Virus record (IMG/VR): IMGVR_UViG_3300042383_000185
Location: 1-35,325 of that record
Length of the DNA: 35,325 nt
From: a virus
Strand: one strand, 5' to 3'
Positions 29,712 through 35,325 of this stretch are shown piece after piece. The position numbers and the translations under genes were made by a program. The notes under the pieces are model-generated. The model searched no databases. It worked only from the letters and a program-made list of their open reading frames with translations, and was not told the origin of the DNA. Every line of letters begins with the position of its first letter. Position 1 is the first letter of the stretch.

Positions 29712-30723
29712 TCAGCGGGGCTTCGCGCCCGCCACAATCACTGAGGCCATGCAGTTCAGCGAGATGCTGGCCGGCAGCAACATGGTGCCCAAGGCCTACC
29801 AGGGCAAGCCGCAGGACATCCTGGTCTGCGTGCAATGGGGCTATGAGATTGGCCTGGCACCCATGCAGGCGCTGCAGAACATCGCCGTCATCAACGGCAA
29901 GCCCAGCGTCTACGGGGACGCGGCCATGGCCCTGGTGCAGGCCTCGCCAGTCTGCGACAACATCGAGGAATACTTCGAAGGGGAGGAGGGCTCGGGCAAG
30001 TACCGCGCCGTCTGCGTCGCGCACCGCAAGGGCCGGCAGCCGGTCACCGCCACATTCTCGGTCGAGGATGCCAAGCGGGCAGGGCTGTGGGGCAAACAAG
30101 GCCCCTGGCAGGCCTACCCCAAGCGGATGCTGCAGATGCGGGCACGCGGCTTCGCCCTGCGCGACGCCTTCCCCGACGTGCTCAAGGGCCTCATCACCGC
30201 CGAGGAGGCCCAGGACTTCCCCGATGAGGAGCGCCGCCCGGCCAAGGAAATCACGCCCCGCAAGCCGGCCAACCCGCTGGACGTGATCTCCCCGCCTGAC
30301 CCGCCGCCTGCGCAGCTTGAGGCCCCAGCCCTGGCCGAAACCGAGTTGCAGAACGTGCCTGCAGAATCTGTAGAACCCGCTGCCGAATCCGAGCCGGTAG
30401 TGCTCGAGCACCTCGAGGTCATCGAGGTCGAGATCAATGAGCCGGATGAGCCAGAGAACATCCCCGGCTTCGCTCTTATGGTGCCCGGCAAGGATGAGCC
30501 GTTCTCCATGCACGGCAGCCTCGAGGAGTGGCAGGACGCCTATGAGGCGCTGGCCGACCGCACCGCCAGGGCAGGCAAGGTGCCCCCGCGTGACCGCATG
30601 ACCAGGCTGCGGGAACTGCGCGAGGCCAATGATGATGTCATGAAGAGCATGGACAGCCTCAAGCGGGTGCGCCACGTCGCCGCCCAGCAGCAGCGCCTGG
30701 CCGCGTTGGGAGCCGCCAAATGA
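29692..30723 (+). CDS. recT: RecT-family single-strand annealing protein
   Basis: 343 residues. The annealing core lies in about 1-185: EIGLAPMQALQNIAVINGKP, then SVYGDAAMALVQASPV, SVEDAKRAGLWGKQGPW and YPKRMLQMRARGFALRDAFP, which are RecT hallmarks. It is followed by a Pro/Glu-rich linker (about 185-260) and a C-terminal helical part (PPRDRMTRLRELREANDDVM). It pairs single strands after exonuclease action. This kind of protein tolerates mismatches, which matters for gene-module exchange. Confidence 0.88.
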   Translation: MQLTTTNQRGFAPATITEAMQFSEMLAGSNMVPKAYQGKPQDILVCVQWGYEIGLAPMQALQNIAVINGKPSVYGDAAMALVQASPVCDNIEEYFEGEEGSGKYRAVCVAHRKGRQPVTATFSVEDAKRAGLWGKQGPWQAYPKRMLQMRARGFALRDAFPDVLKGLITAEEAQDFPDEERRPAKEITPRKPANPLDVISPPDPPPAQLEAPALAETELQNVPAESVEPAAESEPVVLEHLEVIEVEINEPDEPENIPGFALMVPGKDEPFSMHGSLEEWQDAYEALADRTARAGKVPPRDRMTRLRELREANDDVMKSMDSLKRVRHVAAQQQRLAALGAAK

Positions 30724-30827
30724 AGGCGCTGACGTGGATCGCCGGGGTGACCCTGGGGTGGGTTGCCTTTGGCCTGTTCGCCAGGATCCTGGCCGAGCTC
30801 TTCCTGCTCGGCTGGGGACTGATCTAG
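30720..30827 (+). CDS. 35-residue membrane protein ending the rightward unit
   Basis: The ATG overlaps the RecT stop (ATGA). MKALTWIAGVTLGWVAFGLF, then ARILAELFLLGWGLI, is one amphipathic or transmembrane helix from end to end. The stop TAG shares the tetranucleotide CTAG with the stop of the endolysin on the other strand. Function unknown; could be membrane-active. Confidence 0.55.
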   Translation: MKALTWIAGVTLGWVAFGLFARILAELFLLGWGLI

Positions 30828-31483
30828 AGCACGGTCGCCAGCACCGCCTTGTAGCGGCGTTGGCGATCCTCGAGCCCGATGGTGCCCCCGTTAATGCGTT
30901 TGGTCAGGCCGACGAAGTCGTCCGCATCAGCGAGGGGCCCGCATTTGTTGCTCACCCAGAACCAGGCGGCAGAGGCAGCTGCGTGCTCGAGCTCGAGCAG
31001 CAGGTCGGGCTGAGCCACCAGGTCGAGGCCCAGGCCCTGGCCGCAGCGGGTGTAGTTGTCCTTGCCCGTCAGCTGCTTGAGACCCCGCCCGCGATAGCGC
31101 CAGCCGTCGCCCGACTCAATCGGGCCGTTGCCCATGCGCGCCGAATACACCACGTTGGCGATCATCTCGGGCTTGCGGTGCAGGGCCAGGGCGAACTTGT
31201 TGGGCTGGTTCTTGCCGTTGGCCTTCACCGCCTTCTTGTCGGGCCCGAGCACCGCAAAGCGGCTGGGCCAGATGGCGGCCATGCCGTCAGCGCTGTAGTT
31301 GAGATTCTCCTGCAGCAGGGTGTAGCCACCTGATTCGTGCGCGGTCTGCGCCAGCCAGGCGGCCACCTGGCGCGGGGTCTCGATGCCGAACCTAGCCATT
31401 GAATTCTGGACAGGCGCAAGCCAGCGCTCGGCCACGTCGGCCTTGATGCCAGCCGCCTTCAGCTGGTCAATGCCAGGCCTCAC
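30824..31483 (-). CDS. Endolysin, glycoside hydrolase family 19
   Basis: 219 residues. AAWLAQTAHESGGYTLLQEN holds the likely catalytic Glu50 and a second Glu59. GDGWRYRGRGLKQLTGKDNY and WFWVSNKCGPLADADDFVGL are also typical of GH19 phage lysins. It cleaves the sugar backbone of peptidoglycan. No signal peptide, so it needs the holin encoded just before it. The start is GTG in a GTGA overlap with the holin stop. Confidence 0.9.
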   Translation of the reverse strand: MRPGIDQLKAAGIKADVAERWLAPVQNSMARFGIETPRQVAAWLAQTAHESGGYTLLQENLNYSADGMAAIWPSRFAVLGPDKKAVKANGKNQPNKFALALHRKPEMIANVVYSARMGNGPIESGDGWRYRGRGLKQLTGKDNYTRCGQGLGLDLVAQPDLLLELEHAAASAAWFWVSNKCGPLADADDFVGLTKRINGGTIGLEDRQRRYKAVLATVL

Positions 31484-31959
31484 TTCTTCTCATCCTTCTT
31501 GCGGCTGCCGATGCTCGAGCCCAGCAGGAACTGGAACATCGAGGCCACCATGGTGCCCAGCACGAAACCCAGGATCGTGTCCGCGAATCGGATGTTGTCG
31601 GCCGGGATCTGACCGAAGGTGATGAAGCCGATGTAGGTCGCGGACAGCAGCGACCAGAAGCCGATGAAGTAGTAGACGAAGCGCCGCACCAGCGGGTCGT
31701 CCGACTCCATGGCCTTCAGCTGCATATCGCGTGCGCCCTGCATATTCTTGAGGTCGATCTCGGCCATGAACTCCTCATGTTTCATGGCCGCCTCTTTGAG
31801 CTTGGCGACATCACCCGCGTCCATCTGCCCCTCTGGCTTGAGCTCGACTCCGAGCTTCTGCTGGACGTAGTCCACCCCCTTCTCCATGACAGCGTCGGCC
31901 ACCTTGGGCAGACCGTTGGAGATGAGACCCGAGACAATGGAAGCGACGATTGGCAGCAT
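31480..31959 (-). CDS. Holin of the 3TM (gene-transfer-agent release) type
   Basis: 159 residues from the ATG at 31959, in a TGATG overlap with the gene before. An N-terminal hydrophobic segment (IVASIVSGLISNGL) and a charged middle (AAMKHEEFMAEIDLKNMQGA) precede two transmembrane helices (VYYFIGFWSLLSATYIGFIT, then ILGFVLGTMVASMFQFLLGS) and a Lys-rich tail. This matches the holin family next to GH19 lysins. It sets lysis timing by opening the inner membrane. Confidence 0.8.
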   Translation of the reverse strand: MLPIVASIVSGLISNGLPKVADAVMEKGVDYVQQKLGVELKPEGQMDAGDVAKLKEAAMKHEEFMAEIDLKNMQGARDMQLKAMESDDPLVRRFVYYFIGFWSLLSATYIGFITFGQIPADNIRFADTILGFVLGTMVASMFQFLLGSSIGSRKKDEKK

Positions 31960-32432
31960 CAGATCACCATGGCGTAGACGAACAGAGACAACCCAGCACC
32001 GCCGACGACGATGCTGGCCCACAGCAGCTGCATCATCACGGCGAGGATTGCCGCAGAGCTCAGGACGATGGCCAGCTGCAGCGCCATGCCCGCATAGGAG
32101 AACCAGGGGCTGCGCTGCTTGGCCAGATCACGCTGGGCCTCAGCGGCTCGCGCCTTCTCGGAGATCTCCTCCATGTCGGCGCGCTGCTTGGCAGCCTTCT
32201 CATCGTGGCCAGCGGTTTCGAAGATCGTGGCGCGCACGTTCTTCGCCTGGAACCACGCCCAGTAGTTGTTTGCCGCGATGGTGCCGTTGAGAACCTTGCT
32301 CGAGTTGCTGCCGCCAAACATCCCGTTGACGGCCAGCAGCAGGGCGAAGATGGAGATCGTCAACGCAGCCCATTGCTTGACGTAGGCCTCACGCTCGGAG
32401 CGGGAGGCGGTGGGGTTTGGTGCTTTGAACAT
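31959..32432 (-). CDS. DUF4337-like membrane protein
   Basis: 157 residues from the ATG at 32432 (TGATG overlap). One N-terminal membrane helix (WAALTISIFALLLAVNGMFG), then NGTIAANNYWAWFQAKNVRA, the DUF4337 signature, a charged coiled segment (KAAKQRADMEEISEKARAAE), and two C-terminal membrane helices. Function of the family is not known to me; here it is part of the lysis cassette. Confidence 0.65.
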   Translation of the reverse strand: MFKAPNPTASRSEREAYVKQWAALTISIFALLLAVNGMFGGSNSSKVLNGTIAANNYWAWFQAKNVRATIFETAGHDEKAAKQRADMEEISEKARAAEAQRDLAKQRSPWFSYAGMALQLAIVLSSAAILAVMMQLLWASIVVGGAGLSLFVYAMVI

Positions 32433-32926
32433 CAGAATCCGCAGCTTTTCGCTGCCTTGCAATGGTCGTATCCGAGGTAGGCCATGTAGGCCATGCCACC
32501 CAGCGTGAGCGAGATGAGCACAACGCCGATGCCGGTCTCGATGGCCTGGGCGATCTGCTTCTTGCGGCGTGCTGCCGCTTCCTTCTCGCGCTTGGCCTCG
32601 AGGGCATCGTCGCGGTTCATTTGCGCGACGCGGTTCTGGATGTCTTGCCAGACATCGGCGTTGCCGCTCTGGAAGAACATCATCTTGAGTTCTTCTTCGA
32701 ACTGGCGCTGCTGCATGAGCTCGAGCTCGACCTGGATGGCCGCGCCCATGTTGCTGCCGCCCTTTTTCTTGTTCTCTTGCACCGCCTTGGAAGCGGTGTG
32801 CTTGGCGTCGAAGTATTTGCCCAGGAGAGGGCCGAGCGAGCGCACGTCATCGACGGTCTTGCTGGCCTTCTTGATGAGGTTGACGGCCGTGCTGACGGCC
32901 GCCATCGCGGTGATTGGGTCGATCAC
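32432..32926 (-). CDS. Tail-tip/lysis-region protein with C-terminal membrane helix
   Basis: 164 residues from a GTG at 32926. IDPITAMAAVSTAVNLIKKA, then LLGKYFDAKHTASKAVQENK, a Gln/Glu-rich helix (ELELMQQRQFEEELKMMFFQ), WQDIQNRVAQMNRDD and a C-terminal transmembrane helix (IGVVLISLTLGGMAYMAYLG). I know this architecture from many short-tailed phages, where it is encoded between tail and lysis genes. Function unknown. Confidence 0.65.
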   Translation of the reverse strand: MIDPITAMAAVSTAVNLIKKASKTVDDVRSLGPLLGKYFDAKHTASKAVQENKKKGGSNMGAAIQVELELMQQRQFEEELKMMFFQSGNADVWQDIQNRVAQMNRDDALEAKREKEAAARRKKQIAQAIETGIGVVLISLTLGGMAYMAYLGYDHCKAAKSCGF

Positions 32927-32928
32927 AG

Positions 32929-33087
32929 CTACGCCTTGGTGACCAACCCGATCAGCAGGATGATGATTGCTCCTGCGCTGCCGATCAGAATGTGCTCCAG
33001 GCGCTTGAGCCTGGCGTTGATGCCGGCATACCGCTCGGCACAGACCGCCTCATGCGTTGTGAAGCGAGATTCAACCTCGGAGACCAT
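32929..33087 (-). CDS. 52-residue single-pass membrane protein
   Basis: MVSEVESRFTTHEAVCAERY, a short amphipathic helix (INARLKRLEHIL), and one C-terminal membrane helix (IGSAGAIIILLIGLVTKA). It ends two bases before the next start and begins the lysis cassette after a spacer with a motif shared with the fibre leader. Similar small proteins occur with phage holins; a holin-accessory role is possible but unproven. Confidence 0.7.
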   Translation of the reverse strand: MVSEVESRFTTHEAVCAERYAGINARLKRLEHILIGSAGAIIILLIGLVTKA

Positions 33088-33098
33088 TTACATCACGC

Positions 33099-33122
33099 CT
33101 TTCTCCCGCTTGGGATTTGTAC
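33099..33122 (-). promoter_or_regulatory. Shared leader motif upstream of the lysis genes
   Basis: GTACAAATCCCAAGCGG then GAGAAAG on the minus strand, nearly the same as the element at 4010-4034 before the fibre gene. It sits alone in the spacer between the chaperone and the first lysis gene. Confidence 0.45.
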
Positions 33123-33135
33123 TGCACATGAGATT

Positions 33136-33642
33136 TCAAGCCGCTGCGCCAGGCGAACTAGGCCAGGCCACGTTCCACGGGAACCCCGCCTGCGCGGTGA
33201 CATCCCGCAGCGCCTGGCGGTAGGTCGCCCAGGCCGCCTTGTCCACGGGCGCGTCCAGCACCTGCGTCCAGTCGCTGTCCTTGAGCTTCTGGTTGCGCTG
33301 CTCGCGCATGGCCTTGGCCTGTTCTTCGTCCTTGCGGGCCTTGTAGGCGGCCTCGTGCTGCGCGGCCGTTGTCACGTTGCCGCTCTCGTCTGTGGTGTCG
33401 AAGAACGTCGGCCCCAGGGCGTACTTGGTGTACCACTTGCCGTCGATCTGCTCGACGCCAGCGTAGACGCTGAATTGGTAGCGGTCGCCGCCGGTGGCCT
33501 GCGGCCCCTCAAACACCACGTCACCGCCGAAGTCGTTGATGATTTCTTCGGTCAGCTGCGGTGGAAACCCGGTGTTGGGGAACAGCGCCCGGAACTCGCT
33601 GTGGGTGACCAGTGCGCCATCGGCGCGAAGTCGGATGTTCAT
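33136..33642 (-). CDS. Tail fibre assembly chaperone, copy B (complete)
   Basis: 168 residues from the ATG at 33642, with AAGGAGC upstream. The N-terminal part (RLRADGALVTHSEFRALFPN, then FGGDVVFEGPQATGG, QIDGKWYTKYALGPTFF) contacts or mimics a fibre-related fold. A charged helix follows (YKARKDEEQAKAMREQRNQK). The C-terminal part (LKDSDWTQVLDAPVDKAAWA, then YRQALRDVTAQAGFPWNVAW) is the phage tail assembly chaperone domain of the PF16778 type. It probably helps fold or attach the tail protein encoded just upstream. Confidence 0.8.
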   Translation of the reverse strand: MNIRLRADGALVTHSEFRALFPNTGFPPQLTEEIINDFGGDVVFEGPQATGGDRYQFSVYAGVEQIDGKWYTKYALGPTFFDTTDESGNVTTAAQHEAAYKARKDEEQAKAMREQRNQKLKDSDWTQVLDAPVDKAAWATYRQALRDVTAQAGFPWNVAWPSSPGAAA

Positions 33643-33652
33643 GCTTTGCTCC

Positions 33653-35325
33653 TTATGCGATGGCGAGGTAGATGTAGGCTGCGCTGCTGACGTTGATGTT
33701 GCAGGTCGTTTCTTGATTGACGACGATGCCCACGCTTGTCGGATCAACAGCGTCCGCGCTAGTCACTTCTGCTGCCGTGCTGTTGAGCGCGAGGGCAGGG
33801 TCGGCCGGTGCGGTAATGCCGCGTGCAGAGTCATAGACCCACCAATCGCCGGTCGCGTTGGTGCGCTTCACAAGGAAGAACCGAGCGCCGCCCGTAAACC
33901 CGCAGTCGATGGTCTGGGTGCTTCCATTGCCGGTGTATGAGCCGACCTTGCTTACGCCGGGGCAGGAGGCGAAGAGATAGGCAACGTAATTTTGTCCACT
34001 GACATTGCTGTCACTGCTGACAGAAAACACTGTGGACGTGGGTGCGGTGGAGTTCAAATTGGCGGATGCAAATGCCGGAACCCCTGCATTATTATTTAGC
34101 GCCAGCAAGCCAAATTGCTGCGCTAGGTTAAGCGCAGTTGACCATGTAATCCAACTGTACCCTGCGGAAGTCCTGTTTTTAATTATCAGCATTTCAGGCA
34201 CAACGCCTAAATTATGGGTCACCGTTGTCGCAGAACCCGTCCCCGTATAGCAAACCTCATCAAAGAAGCCGGGGGCGCGGCGGAAGTTCCAGTAGGCGAT
34301 ATTGCTACCTGACCCAAACCAGTTATCTGTCACTGACGTATTTGACTGAAAAGAAACGCCAAAATTCGTACCAGTATTTTCTGCGGCTGTAGATGAAATG
34401 TTTAATTGCGCATATCTGGTAGTGGAGTTGCTGCGCATACGGTCAAAAACAGATGTTGAGCCACTTCCACCACGAACTTGTCCGATAAATAAATCGGCGG
34501 GGAAGTTAGTAGTCATTGAACTTCCACCAGCCTGAGCGGCAGGACTAAACACACTCGTCCCCGTCGTCGGAGTTTTCATCGGGCCGCGACGGATGGCGAC
34601 GTAGATGTAGGTGGCGTTGTAAGACAGGTCTGTTCCGCCTTGGACAACAAATCCAGTTGGGGTTAGGTTTGCTACATCCCCTAGACTTTCTGCACCTGAC
34701 GTATTTGGGAAAAGTCTTGCATCCCCATTACTTGCGTATGAAAGCCCGCGCATATTGTCGTAAATACGCCAGTTTTCAACGCCGTCTGAGCGTTTAAATA
34801 GTATCCACTGTGGTTCCCACCCAAGCGTCACTGTCGTGTCCCCGGAGGCCGGTGTCGTAAACGACCCACACGAAATCACGTTGTCCGTACCCGTCAGGCC
34901 AAAGCCTCCTGCGTTGTGGGCGAAGAGGTAGGCGACGTAACTCTGGCCGGTTTCGTTGACATAGGTACCAGCGCCAAGAGTGAACTGAGTTGAAGTTGGT
35001 TCGGTGTTGGCAAAGGTATTACCTAGGGTCTGCTGTGCAGCAGTTGTATTGAGGAAGAGGGCTTGAGTCGCGCCTAGCGACCTGTGGTAGACAACCCAGT
35101 TGTAATCAGCGCTCCCGCCGGTACTTGTGCATTTTATGATGATAAAGCCAGGCGTGCTGCCAAGACTGTGGTTAATGTTTCTGCCGGCAGTGTTATTGCC
35201 TGTCCACGTCACCACATCAAAGAACTTCGGCTGCTTGCGGAATGTCCATGAGACGTAGTTGGTTCCGCTTGCATTGTTGCCGCCTACTCCAGTTCCGGTT
35301 CCCAAGGTGAAGCCTGTGGTACTAA
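33653..35325 (-). CDS. Modular tail/receptor-binding protein of DUF7483 repeats, allele B (N-terminus missing at window edge)
   Basis: About 557 residues of the same protein as 233-2200, open to the window edge; the true start lies beyond it. The C-terminal 107 residues and the boundary blocks match allele A almost exactly: YVSWTFRKQPKFFDVVTWTG, YLFAHNAGGFGLTGTDNVIS, AIRRGPMKTPTTGTSVFSP and WNFRRAPGFFDEVCYTGTG. The four modules between them differ almost completely (for example PQWILFKRSDGVENWRIYDN in B against PQWLLLKSTSQDFPESWYVV in A). Each module keeps the DUF7483 fold signs, so function is likely preserved while surfaces change. Confidence 0.8.
   Translation of the reverse strand, partial: STTGFTLGTGTGVGGNNASGTNYVSWTFRKQPKFFDVVTWTGNNTAGRNINHSLGSTPGFIIIKCTSTGGSADYNWVVYHRSLGATQALFLNTTAAQQTLGNTFANTEPTSTQFTLGAGTYVNETGQSYVAYLFAHNAGGFGLTGTDNVISCGSFTTPASGDTTVTLGWEPQWILFKRSDGVENWRIYDNMRGLSYASNGDARLFPNTSGAESLGDVANLTPTGFVVQGGTDLSYNATYIYVAIRRGPMKTPTTGTSVFSPAAQAGGSSMTTNFPADLFIGQVRGGSGSTSVFDRMRSNSTTRYAQLNISSTAAENTGTNFGVSFQSNTSVTDNWFGSGSNIAYWNFRRAPGFFDEVCYTGTGSATTVTHNLGVVPEMLIIKNRTSAGYSWITWSTALNLAQQFGLLALNNNAGVPAFASANLNSTAPTSTVFSVSSDSNVSGQNYVAYLFASCPGVSKVGSYTGNGSTQTIDCGFTGGARFFLVKRTNATGDWWVYDSARGITAPADPALALNSTAAEVTSADAVDPTSVGIVVNQETTCNINVSSAAYIYLAIA
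33988..35325 (-). repeat. Alternating conserved islands and hypervariable modules in allele B
   Basis: Islands lie at about 34234-34291, 34540-34599, 34854-34939 and 35202-35325. They match allele A with few or no differences and are separated by modules of about 246-262 bases. The last 100 or more bases of the window are identical to 1812-1923. Confidence 0.8.

Larger units (their letters stand above)
33421..35325. repeat. Overlap segment, copy B (pairs with 1-1923)
   Basis: Partner of the segment at the left end. Near-identical flanks and mosaic middle. See the copy A entry for length difference and interpretation. Confidence 0.85.

Noticed and set aside
29272-30675. Long minus-strand frame opposite recT
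   Set aside because: Shadow of the RecT frame; low-complexity protein with no recognisable domain.

Overview
The window reads as an essentially complete genome of a tailed phage with a short (podovirus-type) tail, about 33.4 kb around, plus about 1.9 kb of overlap. The base composition is GC-rich, genes are packed with ATGA, GTGA and TGATG overlaps, and the structural order is TerS, TerL, GNAT protein, coiled-coil proteins, portal, Bbp19-like protein, scaffold, capsid, tail tube A, tail tube B, internal virion proteins, fibre. This points to a phage of a GC-rich Gram-negative bacterium, probably a pseudomonadotan. The host guess is inference only. No tRNA, CRISPR array, DNA polymerase, helicase or phage RNA polymerase was seen.

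Layout. A divergent control region at about 26213-26387 separates two transcription directions. Leftward (minus strand) from 26212 run a ribbon-helix-helix regulator, RusA resolvase, several tiny proteins, an O-like replication initiator with a candidate origin inside it, an SSB-like protein, the terminase subunits and then all head, tail and internal virion genes down to position 1. On a circular map this continues at about 33420 into the lysis cassette, which ends at 30824. Rightward (plus strand) from 26388 run a small early protein, a serine recombinase, several small proteins, a YqaJ-type exonuclease and a RecT-type annealing protein, ending at 30827. The two directions meet tail to tail, sharing the four bases CTAG for both stop codons.

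The two ends of the window are not ordinary terminal repeats. Bases 1-1923 and 33421-35325 carry two versions of the same locus: a tail-assembly-chaperone gene and a DUF7483-type tail protein. The C-terminal end of the tail protein and its short internal boundary blocks are nearly identical in the two copies. The four roughly 85-88-residue modules between those blocks are almost unrelated at the DNA level. The simplest reading is a circular or circularly permuted population in which assembly ran round the genome and re-entered the locus on a second allele.

How the parts work together. The RHH protein probably sets the balance at the divergent promoters. The rightward genes give site-specific recombination (serine recombinase) and homologous recombination (YqaJ plus RecT, with RusA on the other strand). 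The initiator starts replication, probably with host enzymes. The terminase packages DNA into a capsid built on the scaffold. The internal proteins, tail tube and modular fibre proteins deliver DNA, and a holin, a GH19 endolysin and small membrane proteins open the cell. The most notable feature is the modular, period-regular hypervariability of the DUF7483 tail protein beside a phage-encoded single-strand annealing system.
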